Below, piece after piece: positions 37,195-47,642 of a stretch of 64,000 nt of DNA. Source of the DNA: Nitrosophilus labii (lineage in GTDB: Bacteria; Campylobacterota; Campylobacteria; Campylobacterales; Nitratiruptoraceae); contig NZ_AP022826.1 of assembly GCF_014466985.1 (NCBI RefSeq), positions 1,612,001 through 1,676,000 of the forward strand. The letters run 5' to 3'. A program made the position numbers and the translations under genes. Below the pieces are notes generated by a model. It ran no database searches, had not been told where the DNA came from, and saw nothing but the letters and a program-made list of their open reading frames with translations. The first letter of the stretch is position 1; each line of letters begins with the position of its first letter.

Positions 37195-38272
37195 TATTAA
37201 CCTTGGCCTCTTTATTTATTGATAAAAAGAGATATTTTCTATTCTTTTTTTCAAACTTAACATCTCTTATTTGATAAAAACTCTTCAAAGACTTATCAAG
37301 CTTAAAATAATCTCTTTTAGAAGGAGTAAAGCCTTCTAAAACAAGTGATTTTTTATAAAACTCTGCCCTTTTAAGCACAATTTCATCTGGAACTAGCTCA
37401 AAAATATTTTTAATATTGCTCTTTATGAGAGAATTGGAACTTTTGATATCTTGAACAATAGGTACGATCGATTTCAACAAAGTCGTTTTTTTAGTTAAAT
37501 CTTCTATGTTTTTTTGCAATGATATCTTTTCATTTTGCATTTCAATCATTTGCGATTGCAACAAAGAGTTTTTATACCTAAAATAGAGATCCAAACCTCC
37601 TAAAAATAAAAAGATAAAAACTATAGATATTTTGAGCCAGTTTGGTATAGAAAAATTTTCTCTTTCTATTTTAATAGCGTATTTTAAAACCTTATCATCT
37701 TTACAAAACTTCTCAAGTTCGCTTTTTAGATCTATACTTTTATATTCTGTTTCAAGTAGAGTTTTCTCATAAATTTTCTCGACCTCATCTTGATTAATAC
37801 CTTCAGCGTCAAAAATCAAAATCTCCTCTAAAAAATAGCAGCACTCGCTTTTATAAAACTCCTTTATAATCTCTTTTACAAACTCATCATATTTTAATTC
37901 TTCATCTTTTTTTATCTGTCTGCTAAAAAGAGCGGAGCCATCTTTAAAAACAGATACTGTGACAAAATTTTTCTGATTTAAGATCCATAAAGCTTTTTCA
38001 TTTCTATCTTTTAAAAAAAATTTATAAAGCAGCAAAAATGGGGATATTATATATTTGACATTGGGGAGCTCTTTTTTGATTTTTTCTAACTCTTCTTTTG
38101 ATATAACTATTTTAAATTTGTCGTCTATCTCAAAGTATGCATAATCTTTTTTATTTTCTTCCTTCTCTTTACAAAGAGTAAACTGCAAAAGGGTATTTAC
38201 AAAAAGACAACTTCTAAAATTTGTTTTGACGCTAATATAAGTCTCTTTATCGTCTATTAGGGAAGTATCCAC
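37184..38272 (-). CDS. PilM/PilN (GspL)-like inner-membrane assembly protein
   Basis: A 362-residue protein with a cytoplasmic actin-like or partial PilM-like region (residues 1-205), one membrane helix (LKISIVFIFLFLGGLDLYF), a coiled coil (LLQSQMIEMQNEKISLQKN) and a periplasmic ferredoxin-like domain typical of PilN (FELVPDEIVLKRAEFY, then LVLEGFTPSKRDYFKLDKSL). GspL has the same cytoplasm-helix-periplasm order. With the PilO-like partner it should form part of the machine that uses the pseudopilins. The assignment is by architecture, not close identity. Confidence 0.7.
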   Translation of the reverse strand: MDTSLIDDKETYISVKTNFRSCLFVNTLLQFTLCKEKEENKKDYAYFEIDDKFKIVISKEELEKIKKELPNVKYIISPFLLLYKFFLKDRNEKALWILNQKNFVTVSVFKDGSALFSRQIKKDEELKYDEFVKEIIKEFYKSECCYFLEEILIFDAEGINQDEVEKIYEKTLLETEYKSIDLKSELEKFCKDDKVLKYAIKIERENFSIPNWLKISIVFIFLFLGGLDLYFRYKNSLLQSQMIEMQNEKISLQKNIEDLTKKTTLLKSIVPIVQDIKSSNSLIKSNIKNIFELVPDEIVLKRAEFYKKSLVLEGFTPSKRDYFKLDKSLKSFYQIRDVKFEKKNRKYLFLSINKEAKVNNGR

Positions 38273-38292
38273 TTTTGGCCTTTAACTGCTCT

Positions 38293-38916
38293 TTATTTAC
38301 CAAATTGTAGCATTCGCTTCTTTATATATTCCTTTGTGGATTTATCTTCAAGTTCTTCGACTTTAAAGGGCTCTCCCACATAAAACGTCAGCTTGGAGAA
38401 AGGCTTTGGAATGATAAATTTATCCCAGCTGTTAAGCTGCCAATACTTGGAAGCTTCGTAATGAAAAGGTACTATATATGCATCTTCTTTTTTAGAAATA
38501 GCCACAATACCGTCAGCTATAGAATATCTTGGACCTCTTGGACCATCAGGAGTTATTGCTATATCATACCCCTCTCTCATTTTTCTTATAGCATTTAGTA
38601 AAACTTTTGCGGCTCCCTTCTTAGTTGAGCCTCTAACAGAATCGATCCCAAATCTTTTAACTATTCTAGCTATTATCTCGCCATCGAAATGTTCGCTAAT
38701 CATTACAGCAATTTTGTGTTTACCTCTTACTTTTTTGTAAAGATATGGCTGCATAAGCAGTTCACCGTGCCAAAAAGCTACGATAAAAGGCTCTTTTGGT
38801 ATTTTTGAAGCAATTTTATACTCTTTTTTACAAGTAAGATAGATAAAACGTATCAGTAATGCACCGATAAACGGTAAAAGAGTAGATAGTATCTTTCTTT
38901 TTGTCTCTTTTTTCAT
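38293..38916 (-). CDS. DUF374 lysophospholipid acyltransferase family protein
   Basis: A 207-residue protein with one N-terminal membrane segment (LLPFIGALLIRFIYLTC) and the acyltransferase motifs FIVAFWHGELLMQPYL (HX3-4 type His) and ITPDGPRGPRYSIADGIVAIS. DUF374 proteins are LPLAT-superfamily enzymes thought to acylate lipids of the cell envelope. The substrate is unknown. It follows miaB by three bases, a linkage that I also associate with Helicobacter. Confidence 0.88.
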   Translation of the reverse strand: MKKETKRKILSTLLPFIGALLIRFIYLTCKKEYKIASKIPKEPFIVAFWHGELLMQPYLYKKVRGKHKIAVMISEHFDGEIIARIVKRFGIDSVRGSTKKGAAKVLLNAIRKMREGYDIAITPDGPRGPRYSIADGIVAISKKEDAYIVPFHYEASKYWQLNSWDKFIIPKPFSKLTFYVGEPFKVEELEDKSTKEYIKKRMLQFGK

Positions 38917-38919
38917 AAT

Positions 38920-40218
38920 TTAGACAGTTTCACCCTCTAAAGCAAGTCTTCCTGGTTTTGTGATCTTTACATCTACAAACTTTCCTAGAAGCTCTTCGCT
39001 TCCTTTTACTTTGACGATCCAGTTATTATCGCTTCTGCCGGCTACAAATCCACCAGGTTTAAGTTCTTCAAAATATACTTTATAAACTTTGCCTAGCTCA
39101 CGTTTACTTATCTCGTCCAAAATTTCAAAATGGAGATCCTGTAATATTTTTAGTCTCTCGCTTGCCACCTCGTCAGGTACTTGATTTTCAAAATCTTTCG
39201 CCGGCGTTAAAGGTCTTGGAGAGTATTTAAAACTAAAAATCTGCTCGAACTTGACCTCTTTTACAACCTCTATAGTCTCTTCAAAATCTTTTTCACTCTC
39301 TCCTGGAAAACCAACTATAATATCGGTAGAGATATGTACATCGGGAACCATCTCTCTAAGTTTAGAAGCTCTATTTAAAAACCACTCTTTGGTATATCCT
39401 CTTTTCATATCTCTTAAAACTTTCGTTGAACCGCTTTGAAGCGGCATGTGCATAGATTTACAAATTTTAGGATTGTTTGCAAACTCCTCTAAAAACTCAT
39501 CATCCATATGAAGAGGGTGAGGAGATGTAAATCTTATACGCTCCACCCCATCTACTTCGCTTACCAGCCTCAAAAGTTTTGTAAAGTTTATTTCGCCTTC
39601 GTAAGAGGAAAATCTTCTACCGTAATTGTTAACATTTTGCCCTAGTAAAAATATCTCTTTAGCACCGCTTTTTGCCGCTTTTTCTACCTCTTTTAAAATA
39701 AGATCCGGCGGAATTGAAATCTCTTCGCCTCTTGTGTTTGGAACTATACAAAAGGTACATTTTTTATCGCATCCTATTGATATGTTTATAAAAGCTTTAT
39801 ATAAAGAACTTCTAAAATCGCTAAAGGCGTATGTACTTTCATCATAATCGATATCAACTTCAACCGCTTTTTCCTTATGTAAAACGTCGGTTATTTTCGA
39901 TACGTTTCTAGCACCAAGAACAAAACTTACGTATGGCGCCTTTTTTATTATCTCTTCGCCTAGATGGCTTGCGGTACATCCGCAAACACCAATCTTCGCA
40001 CCAGGTTTTTTTACTTTGTTAAAATGCCCGATTTCAGAAAAGAGTTTATGAACGGGTTTCTCTCTTACGGAGCATGTATTTATCAAAATAAGATCGGCCT
40101 CTTTTATATTCTCCGTAAGGTCAAAGTCTTCTTTGTTTTTAAGCTCTGCGATTATATGCTCGCTATCGCGAACGTTCATCGCACAACCGAGAGTCTCTAT
40201 ATAAAGCTTCTTTGTCAA
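38920..40218 (-). CDS. miaB: tRNA-2-methylthio-N6-dimethylallyladenosine synthase
   Basis: A 432-residue radical SAM methylthiotransferase: [17 protein letters not shown] with cysteines in NTCSVREK and GVCGCTAS (first cluster), [17 protein letters not shown] (radical SAM cluster) and a TRAM domain ending [13 protein letters not shown]. The TLGCAMN and NTCSVRE forms identify MiaB rather than RimO. It adds the methylthio group to i6A37 of tRNAs. It lies in a four-gene run with the HP0268-type gene upstream. Confidence 0.96.
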   Translation of the reverse strand: MTKKLYIETLGCAMNVRDSEHIIAELKNKEDFDLTENIKEADLILINTCSVREKPVHKLFSEIGHFNKVKKPGAKIGVCGCTASHLGEEIIKKAPYVSFVLGARNVSKITDVLHKEKAVEVDIDYDESTYAFSDFRSSLYKAFINISIGCDKKCTFCIVPNTRGEEISIPPDLILKEVEKAAKSGAKEIFLLGQNVNNYGRRFSSYEGEINFTKLLRLVSEVDGVERIRFTSPHPLHMDDEFLEEFANNPKICKSMHMPLQSGSTKVLRDMKRGYTKEWFLNRASKLREMVPDVHISTDIIVGFPGESEKDFEETIEVVKEVKFEQIFSFKYSPRPLTPAKDFENQVPDEVASERLKILQDLHFEILDEISKRELGKVYKVYFEELKPGGFVAGRSDNNWIVKVKGSEELLGKFVDVKITKPGRLALEGETV

Positions 40219-40229
40219 ATCCTCTTCCT

Positions 40230-40475
40230 TTACTTTAAAATATGTACTTCATAGAGATAGTCGTTATCGTCAAGTCCGTATTTGACCTCTCTTAAATATA
40301 CACTGTAACCTTTATTCTCAAAATACTCAACCATTTCAACAAGATCCTTATGGGCATTTTCTCTATCGAAATAGAAAATCTTTTCTCCCTCTTTTTCTAC
40401 CTCTTCTTCAATCTTTTCTAAAGTTATAGGTTTTGGCTTGTTTTTCAGTTCGTTTCTCGCTAATTTTAACTCCAT
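40230..40475 (-). CDS. HP0268-family small nuclease-like protein
   Basis: An 81-residue acidic protein. The blocks [31 protein letters not shown] and YLYEVHILK resemble Helicobacter pylori HP0268 as I recall it, which is also next to miaB. HP0268 has been described as a small metal-dependent nicking endonuclease/ribonuclease. Both sequence pattern and gene order support the family; activity here is inferred. The ribosome site is AAAGGG. Confidence 0.75.
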   Translation of the reverse strand: MELKLARNELKNKPKPITLEKIEEEVEKEGEKIFYFDRENAHKDLVEMVEYFENKGYSVYLREVKYGLDDNDYLYEVHILK

Positions 40476-40571
40476 ATTTACCCTTTAAACAGTTTTTGGT
40501 ATTATATCAAAAAAGTGGCGTATTATTGCTATTGGAAACTTTTCTTAAACTTAATTCAAGCTAAAATTAAT

Positions 40572-40577
40572 TATAAT
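40572..40577 (+). promoter_or_regulatory. -10 box of nusA
   Basis: TATAAT 68 bases before the nusA ATG, in a very AT-rich divergent region. Confidence 0.5.
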
Positions 40578-40645
40578 TACCAAACTCTCAAAAGCTTCTA
40601 ACCGCTTTTTATAAAATCAAAAATTAAGACAATACAAGGAAAGAG

Positions 40646-41764
40646 ATGGAAAAGATAGTAGATATAATAGACTCTATTGCGCATGAAAAAAATCTTGATG
40701 TAGAAAATGTTACAAACGCTATAAAAACGGCAATCGTTAGAACCGCAAAAAATGTTTTAGGCGAAGAGCTAGAGTTTGACGTTGATATAGATAAACAGAG
40801 CAAAAAGGCAAACGTTTTTCAAAAAGTAACCGTAGTTGCCGATGATGACGAAAGAGCAAATGAAGATAGCGAAAAGTATATAACATTAAACGAAGCAAAA
40901 GAGATAGATCCTGATGTGGAAATTGGAGATGAACTTAGGTATCCGATAGATTTTGAAGGGCTTGGAAGAACTGCGGCTTTACATCTGCAGCGAGAGATAG
41001 AGTATCACATCCAAAGACTTGTAGAACAGAAACTATTTCAAAAATACCAGAACAGAGTTGGAAAAATCATCAGCGGTACCGTAACAAGAGTCGATAGAGA
41101 AGAGAACACATACATAGAAGTTGATGAAGTAAAAGCGGTTCTTCCTATGAGATACAGAATAAAAGGGGAGCATTTCAAAACCGGTAATGTTGTAAAAGCA
41201 ATTCTTAGAAAAGTAGTAATAGACAGGATTCATGGAATATATCTTGAACTCTCAAGAACAACACCTAAATTTCTGGAAGAACTTTTAAAGCTAGAAGTGC
41301 CGGAAATCAAGGACACTCTCGTCAATGTCGAAAAAGTGGCCAGAATACCCGGAGAAAGAGCAAAAGTAGCCTTAACTTCAACTTCACCCCAAATTGACCC
41401 TATAGGAGCTTGCGTAGGAGTTAAAGGTGTTAGGATAAACGCAGTTAGTAAAGAGCTTAACGGAGAAAGTATAGACTGTATCGAATATTCGCCCGTTCCG
41501 GAAATCTTTGTAGCAAGAAGTCTTAGTCCAGCTATTATAACCAGCGTAAAAATAGAAGATAAAAAAGCTATTGTTACACTACCTGCTGATCAAAAATCAA
41601 AAGCTATAGGTAAAAGCGGAATAAACATAAGATTAGCTTCTATGCTAACCGGATACGAGATAGAACTACAAGAAAAAGCCGGAGTCGCCGGTATAACAAC
41701 TAAAGAAGCCATAAGTGAAGAAGAAGGACCAAAGATTACGTTAGAAGATCTTTTTAAAGAGTAA
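40646..41764 (+). CDS. nusA: Transcription termination/antitermination protein NusA
   Basis: A 372-residue NusA: N-terminal RNA-polymerase-binding domain (1-130), S1 domain (about 135-200, with GTVTRVDREENTYIEVDEV), KH1 with DPIGACVGVKGVRINAVSKEL and KH2 with AIGKSGINIRLASMLTGYEI. It lacks the acidic C-terminal repeats of E. coli NusA, as expected outside gamma-proteobacteria. It binds elongating RNA polymerase and RNA, promoting pausing and termination or antitermination. It stands alone and is not in the common rimP-nusA-infB operon. Confidence 0.96.
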   Translation: MEKIVDIIDSIAHEKNLDVENVTNAIKTAIVRTAKNVLGEELEFDVDIDKQSKKANVFQKVTVVADDDERANEDSEKYITLNEAKEIDPDVEIGDELRYPIDFEGLGRTAALHLQREIEYHIQRLVEQKLFQKYQNRVGKIISGTVTRVDREENTYIEVDEVKAVLPMRYRIKGEHFKTGNVVKAILRKVVIDRIHGIYLELSRTTPKFLEELLKLEVPEIKDTLVNVEKVARIPGERAKVALTSTSPQIDPIGACVGVKGVRINAVSKELNGESIDCIEYSPVPEIFVARSLSPAIITSVKIEDKKAIVTLPADQKSKAIGKSGINIRLASMLTGYEIELQEKAGVAGITTKEAISEEEGPKITLEDLFKE

Positions 41765-41766
41765 AT

Positions 41767-41888
41767 TTAGTATATTAGTATATTAGTATATTAGTGCAAA
41801 AACCCGATTAAGCCCTCTGAAAAATTACAAAGTGAGCGAAAGCTTTGTAATTTTTCAGAACATTCAACTACCAATATACCAATAACTA
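41767..41888. repeat. Repeat with nested 16-bp perfect hairpin between nusA and the permease
   Basis: Three TAGTATAT units (period eight here) lead into a perfect inverted repeat: CTGAAAAATTACAAAG (41817-41832) and CTTTGTAATTTTTCAG (41843-41858), with a ten-base loop. ACCAATATACCAATAAC words follow. The outer words are shared with the fabG-acpP tract. It separates two convergent genes; no T-run follows the stem on either strand. Confidence 0.85.
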
Positions 41889-42845
41889 TTAGTTCTTAAA
41901 ATATGGATTAAGTTTTAAAAGAATAAGATCTGCTAATATATTTCCAAGAAGCGTTAAAAAGGCAGTTATTATCAAAATTCCCATAATCACCGGATAGTCT
42001 CTAGAAAGTGCCGCCTGATAAAAAAGAAGCCCCATTCCGTTTATCGAAAATATAGACTCAAGTATGACGCTACCGCCGATTAATCCCGGAAGAGAAAGAC
42101 CAAGTATAGTAATAAGAGGAGGAGATAGATTTGGTAGTATGAACTTTTTTATTATAGTTTTTTCGTCGGCGCCTCTAGCCTTAGCAAAAAATATATAATC
42201 ACTCTTTAAAATCTCCTGCGTAAGCGAACGTATATACATAGCAAAGGAACCAAAACTAACAAAAATAATGACAATGAGAGGAAGTACTAAATGCCAGATT
42301 AGATCTAAATAGTAAAATATACCAGATTTTGGCTCAAGCGAATGAAGACCGCTTATAGGAAAGAGTTTTAGTTCTACGGCAAAAACTATAATCAAAATCA
42401 GTGCGAGATAAAATGATGGCATGGAAAAGCTAACAAGAGAGAACTGTTTGACTACTTTATCAAAAAACGAGTTTTGTTTGATAGCCGCTTTCATACCAAG
42501 ATATAAAGATAAAACAAATACTATCAACATGCTAGATAGATTGATCCCCAATGTTATACCGATTCTATCCATTATCTCATCGGTTACGCTTTTGCCACTT
42601 GCAAAAGATACTCCAAAGTCAAAATGAAGTATCGACCATACCCAAGAAAGATACTGCTCTAAAAGAGGCTTATCAAGACCGTAGATCTTTTTAAGATGCT
42701 CTAAAGACTCCTTTGTTATATTGGGATTGAGTTCACCCGCGCTAAAAAAGCTATTGGGCGCTAGATGGATAGCCAAAAAAGAGATAAGAGAAATGATAAA
42801 AAGCATCAAAAAGATGTATGATAGTTTTTTTATAAATATTTTCAT
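41889..42845 (-). CDS. OppB/DppB-type ABC transporter permease, without visible partners
   Basis: A 318-residue permease with six hydrophobic segments. The N-terminal part contains APNSFFSAGELNPNITKESLEHLKKIYGLDKPLLEQYLSW in pieces typical of OppB (LDKPLLEQYLSWV), and the EAA loop reads FFAKARGADEKTIIKKFILPN. Such permeases import peptides or nickel with a second permease, ATPases and a binding protein. None of those partners is adjacent: the next genes are a small secreted protein and a porin. Partners may lie elsewhere on the chromosome. Confidence 0.85.
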   Translation of the reverse strand: MKIFIKKLSYIFLMLFIISLISFLAIHLAPNSFFSAGELNPNITKESLEHLKKIYGLDKPLLEQYLSWVWSILHFDFGVSFASGKSVTDEIMDRIGITLGINLSSMLIVFVLSLYLGMKAAIKQNSFFDKVVKQFSLVSFSMPSFYLALILIIVFAVELKLFPISGLHSLEPKSGIFYYLDLIWHLVLPLIVIIFVSFGSFAMYIRSLTQEILKSDYIFFAKARGADEKTIIKKFILPNLSPPLITILGLSLPGLIGGSVILESIFSINGMGLLFYQAALSRDYPVIMGILIITAFLTLLGNILADLILLKLNPYFKN

Positions 42846-42887
42846 AAAGAAAATTATACAAAAAAGAGTCTAAAGAGACAAAAGCCT

Positions 42888-43442
42888 CTATTTTACTTTA
42901 TGTAGTTCGGTATCTATTAAGCTTTCAAGCTTTTCACTCTCGTCATAAAGAGTTTTAAAATCAGGAGAAAATTTGAGTTTTCTTGAAACGCCGCCGAAAG
43001 ACAAAAATCCAAGTCTAGCGTCTTCACCTATATTGACTATTATTTTTCTTTTTGGCTCGTCAATATGCTCTATAGACCATTTTCCTTCGACAATCCTGCT
43101 TCCTTTTTTGAAAACAGCTTTATCTTTTTTAAACAAATACTTAACACTTCCGTCATTTGATTGCCATTCACCTAGTAAAGCCTTAGCAAACTTTGAGTCC
43201 ATATATTTTTTTGAAGTTTCGTTAGTTATAGTCTGAGCTGCCTCAATATCTTTTGGTTTAATCTCCTCCCATTTGCCATCTTTTCTAAGAGCTATATTTT
43301 TATCTCCCTTTTTAACGATAGTAACCTCTTCCCAAGTTCCGTCATCTTTCAAAAGAACAGATTTTCCATTATCAAGAGTGATATATTCTGAAGAAAAGGC
43401 TAAAAGTGATGTAAAAAGAAGTAGCGAGATCTTTTTTTTCAT
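42888..43442 (-). CDS. Secreted protein with repeated DG-W-EE strands
   Basis: A 184-residue protein with a signal peptide (KKKISLLLFTSLLAFSSE). Two similar strand units follow: LDNGKSVLLKDDGTWEEV and KNIALRKDGKWEEI. These recall DUF3157/SH3-like periplasmic proteins. The C-terminal half (ALLGEWQSNDGSVKYLFKKD and IVEGKWSIEH) looks like a small lipocalin-type beta domain (a 'GEW' start). Function unknown; the protein should be periplasmic. It lies between the permease and the porin terminator. Confidence 0.75.
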   Translation of the reverse strand: MKKKISLLLFTSLLAFSSEYITLDNGKSVLLKDDGTWEEVTIVKKGDKNIALRKDGKWEEIKPKDIEAAQTITNETSKKYMDSKFAKALLGEWQSNDGSVKYLFKKDKAVFKKGSRIVEGKWSIEHIDEPKRKIIVNIGEDARLGFLSFGGVSRKLKFSPDFKTLYDESEKLESLIDTELHKVK

Positions 43443-43473
43443 AATAATTCCTTCTAGGAGGATATCTATAACT

Positions 43474-43500
43474 AAAAAAGCCCGAGCAAAAGCCCGGGCA
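43474..43500 (-). terminator. Rho-independent terminator of the porin gene
   Basis: On the reverse strand GCCCGGGC pairs with GCTCGGGC (one G-U) around TTTT and is followed by six T. It stands 23 bases past the porin stop codon and is the clearest terminator in the window. Confidence 0.9.
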
Positions 43501-43522
43501 TGGCATATTGTTATTTATAGAT

Positions 43523-44704
43523 TTAGAAATTGTATGTTAGGTATACTTGAAGTATATTATAGTTATTTGTATTATCTTTTGCATTGATATAAGCTATAGT
43601 AGTATCTAGTGAACCGTAAGACTTTGAAGCCGTTAGAGCAACTTCAGTCAAATCAGGTGTTGTACCTTCATGGTCTGCATTGGTAAAGTAGATACCAAAA
43701 TCTGCAACATCTTTCATACTATATTCAGCAGAAATATTGTATGAATCGGTTCCTGCTTGACCAACATGTCCATAGTTCCACCAAGCTTCTGTGTAGAGTT
43801 TTGACTGTGATGTTCCACCTGTATAATTTGTTGCAGTATTTGCAACAGGAAGCGCGTTTCCACTATCAACAGTAGAGTATGCTGCAGATACAGTTATACC
43901 TTCAACATTTCCACTTAATTTAAATGCTACTGCACTAGAATCATCTAAAGCTCCTAAACGATCATCCGGAGAAATCGTTGCGTACTGTACGCCTAAACCC
44001 ACGCCTTCAGAAACATCTTTAAGATCAATATCAGCTTGTAACCATAGAGCTTGAGCTGTACTTATAATATCGTAATACCATGCTTGAAAAGTTGTATTTG
44101 GTATTGCCGTAGTAATAGCACCAAACGCAAAAGCTCCGTCACTAAAATAAGTTGTAAAAGGATCCGCACCTGAAGCAGCATTATTTGTTACTCCAAAAAC
44201 TGCATTCCCGCCATTACCGCGACCAACGAATGCTGCCACTAAAGTAGTATCTTTAATATCTTGGTTTAAAGCTACGGCCGCTTCAAAAGTGTTGTGTGCG
44301 ATTGACCATGTTTCTGTAAATGCAAGTGGAGTATCAAGAGCTTGTCTACCTACTTTAAGAGTCGTGTTTCCAAACGATTTCGCTAGCCATGCTTCACTTG
44401 CCCACCATTGGTTACCAAGACCTCCATCCCATACACTATTTACCAATTGTCTTTCAAGTCCTAAAGTAGAAAGCATTGTAACGTTAACTTTTCCTTGAAC
44501 ATCTTCAGGAAGTTCAAGTGACGCGCCAAGATTTAATGCTGTTTGAGCCATAGCACCTTCACGTGCAAATAGATCTACATCTTTTCCTTTATCAGATGTA
44601 CTATAAAAAAGCTTAGCATCTCCGCCAAATTTCACATTGACATCAGCAAAAGCTGAAACACTTAAAGCCATTAACGCTGCAAGACTAAGTTTTGCAAATT
44701 TCAT
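43523..44704 (-). CDS. Major outer-membrane porin, Campylobacterota type
   Basis: A 393-residue beta-barrel protein. A signal peptide (MKFAKLSLAALMALSVSAFA) is followed by alternating strands (VNVKFGGDAKLFYSTSD) and a C-terminal ILQVYLTYNF ending in phenylalanine, the usual outer-membrane assembly signal. Alternating strand/loop sections such as SKLYTEAWWNYGH and VADFGIYFTNADHEG fit a trimeric porin of roughly 16-18 strands. It should admit small solutes. A strong extended -10 promoter and a strong terminator bracket the gene, which fits high expression as a single-gene transcript. Confidence 0.85.
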   Translation of the reverse strand: MKFAKLSLAALMALSVSAFADVNVKFGGDAKLFYSTSDKGKDVDLFAREGAMAQTALNLGASLELPEDVQGKVNVTMLSTLGLERQLVNSVWDGGLGNQWWASEAWLAKSFGNTTLKVGRQALDTPLAFTETWSIAHNTFEAAVALNQDIKDTTLVAAFVGRGNGGNAVFGVTNNAASGADPFTTYFSDGAFAFGAITTAIPNTTFQAWYYDIISTAQALWLQADIDLKDVSEGVGLGVQYATISPDDRLGALDDSSAVAFKLSGNVEGITVSAAYSTVDSGNALPVANTATNYTGGTSQSKLYTEAWWNYGHVGQAGTDSYNISAEYSMKDVADFGIYFTNADHEGTTPDLTEVALTASKSYGSLDTTIAYINAKDNTNNYNILQVYLTYNF

Positions 44705-44761
44705 TCTTACTCCTTTGAAATATATAAAAAATTTGAATCTTTAATAACAAACCACACGAGG

Positions 44762-44767
44762 ATTATA
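44762..44767 (-). promoter_or_regulatory. Extended -10 promoter of the porin gene
   Basis: TGCTATAAT on the reverse strand, 58 bases before the ATG, followed by an AT-rich leader and an AAAGGAG ribosome site. Confidence 0.7.
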
Positions 44768-44838
44768 GCAAACATTTCTTAAAAAAATGTTATAAAAATA
44801 TCACTTTTCTTTTTTAGACTTATAAAATTTTCCTATTT

Positions 44839-45672
<834 letters not shown>

Positions 45673-45682
45673 TTAAATCTCC

Positions 45683-46378
45683 TTAGTTAGTTAATTCGAT
45701 CATTTCACAAAAACTGTTTACATCCCAACTAGCAGTTCCTATCAAAGCACCACTGCAGTTAGAAACTGATACTATCTCTTTGATATTTGAAGGTTTTACG
45801 CTCCCACCGTACAAAAGAGGAGCATCACTCTTTTTGCTTAAAAATTCCAAGATCTCTTCTATATCTTCACTTGTCGCACTCTTTCCGGTTCCTATAGCCC
45901 AAACCGGCTCATACGCTATGACAAGATTTTTATAAGATAGGTCTATCCCTTCAAGCTGGAGTCCAAGATACTTTTTAATTAGCTCTTTGCCGCCCTCTCT
46001 AACTTCCAAAGTCTCACCTATACAATAAAAAATCTTAAAACCTTTATCTTTGAAAAATTTAAATTTTTGAGTTATAAACTCTTGATTTTCGCCTAGTATA
46101 TGCCTTCTTTCGCTGTGTCCGATGATTATATTTTTTATATCAAACTCTTCAAGCTGCTCTAATCCTATCTCACCGGTGAAAGATCCTTTTTGGGCGGGAT
46201 AAGCGTTTTGAACGCCTATATTGACCTTGGTTTCAAAACTATCTAGGGCGCTAACCGGAGGAAACAGATATATATCACTTTTTGGCTTTTTTTCCTCTAA
46301 AAAAGCGTCTAGTCTTCTCAAATACTCTTTTGTTGATAACCTAGTATGGTTCATCTTAAAATTTGCAGCTAGTATCAC
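45683..46378 (-). CDS. tpiA: Triosephosphate isomerase
   Basis: A 231-residue TIM. Catalytic residues are Lys in AANFKMNH (about residue 8), His in [13 protein letters not shown] and Glu in [12 protein letters not shown]; the phosphate loop is [11 protein letters not shown]. Slightly shorter than the usual 250 residues, as in other members of this phylum. It overlaps pgk by four bases. Confidence 0.96.
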   Translation of the reverse strand: MILAANFKMNHTRLSTKEYLRRLDAFLEEKKPKSDIYLFPPVSALDSFETKVNIGVQNAYPAQKGSFTGEIGLEQLEEFDIKNIIIGHSERRHILGENQEFITQKFKFFKDKGFKIFYCIGETLEVREGGKELIKKYLGLQLEGIDLSYKNLVIAYEPVWAIGTGKSATSEDIEEILEFLSKKSDAPLLYGGSVKPSNIKEIVSVSNCSGALIGTASWDVNSFCEMIELTN

Positions 46379-47580
46379 TCTTCTTCTCCGTTTTCAGCCA
46401 TTAGTGCCGCCACGCCAGGAAGCACTTTTCCTTCAAGAAGCTCCAGACTCGCTCCACCACCAGTTGAGATAAATGTCATCTCTTCATCATCTCCAGCTCT
46501 TTGAACAAGATCAGCTGTATCTCCTCCTCCTATCACTTTTGTAGCATAACTTTGGGCTATGAAGTGAGATATCTGAAAACTGCCTCTTGCAAATTTATCC
46601 ATCTCATAAACTCCCATTGGACCGTTCCACAAAATGGTTTGAGCATCGTTTAGAGCCTCTCTAAAAAGTCTAACTGTAGCAGGCCCTATATCGAGGCCCA
46701 TCCAGCCTTTTGGAATCTCTTTAAAAGTTACATACTTTATAGGAGTATCTTCGCTAAATGTTTGAGAAACCACAAAATCTACGGGCATATAGAGTTTAAC
46801 TCCCAATTTTTTAGCCTCTTCGATAATATTTAAAGCATCAGTAATAAGATCATCTTCCACAATAGAGTTGCCGACTTCTTCTCCCAAAGCTTTCAAAAAA
46901 GTAAACGCCATACCACCGCCTATAAGCATTTTATCCACTTTTGGAAGAAGGTTGATAAGAGCTTTTAGTTTACTCGATACTTTGCTACCGCCGATCACCG
47001 CGACAAAAGGTCTAGTAGGTCTTTTTAAAAGATGATGGAAAAACTGTATCTCTTTTAGTAACAAAAATCCAGCGGCTTTATGGTTTTGGTCATAAAAGTG
47101 GGTAATAGCCTCTACAGAAGCGTGAGCTCTATGACTAACTCCAAAAGCATCGTTTATGTAAAATTCTCCAAATTGACTAAGTTTTTCTGCAAACTCCATA
47201 TCATTTTTAGTTTCACCTTTTTCAAATCTTAGGTTTTCTAGAAGCATTATTTCGCCATTTTTCAAAGACGCAAACTTCTTCTTCGCATCTTCGCCTACTA
47301 CATCGTTCGCCATAATAATATCCTGCTTTAAAAGCGTATGAAGTCTTTTTGCTACCGGTTTTAAAGAAAATTTTTCGTCATATCCTTTAGGGCGACCTAG
47401 ATGACTTGCAAGAACTATCTTACAGTCGTGATCTAGACAATATCTAATAGTTTGTAGAGCAGATCTAATCCTTCTATCGTCAGTTATGTTTCCAAATTCA
47501 TCCATCGGTACATTAAAATCACATCTTATAAATACAGCACTCTTTGTAAACTCCAACTCTTTTATAGATTTAATATGCAC
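46375..47580 (-). CDS. pgk: Phosphoglycerate kinase
   Basis: A 401-residue PGK. Substrate-binding parts are [21 protein letters not shown] and [10 protein letters not shown]; the hinge and ATP side include [26 protein letters not shown] and [12 protein letters not shown]. It makes ATP from 1,3-bisphosphoglycerate or runs in reverse during carbon fixation. It lies between gapA and tpiA on the same strand. Confidence 0.97.
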   Translation of the reverse strand: MHIKSIKELEFTKSAVFIRCDFNVPMDEFGNITDDRRIRSALQTIRYCLDHDCKIVLASHLGRPKGYDEKFSLKPVAKRLHTLLKQDIIMANDVVGEDAKKKFASLKNGEIMLLENLRFEKGETKNDMEFAEKLSQFGEFYINDAFGVSHRAHASVEAITHFYDQNHKAAGFLLLKEIQFFHHLLKRPTRPFVAVIGGSKVSSKLKALINLLPKVDKMLIGGGMAFTFLKALGEEVGNSIVEDDLITDALNIIEEAKKLGVKLYMPVDFVVSQTFSEDTPIKYVTFKEIPKGWMGLDIGPATVRLFREALNDAQTILWNGPMGVYEMDKFARGSFQISHFIAQSYATKVIGGGDTADLVQRAGDDEEMTFISTGGGASLELLEGKVLPGVAALMAENGEEE

Positions 47581-47642
47581 AGAACCTCCTTATTAAGTTA
47601 CTCAAAAATCGATAGCAATTTTTCTTTTATTTAATTCAACTC

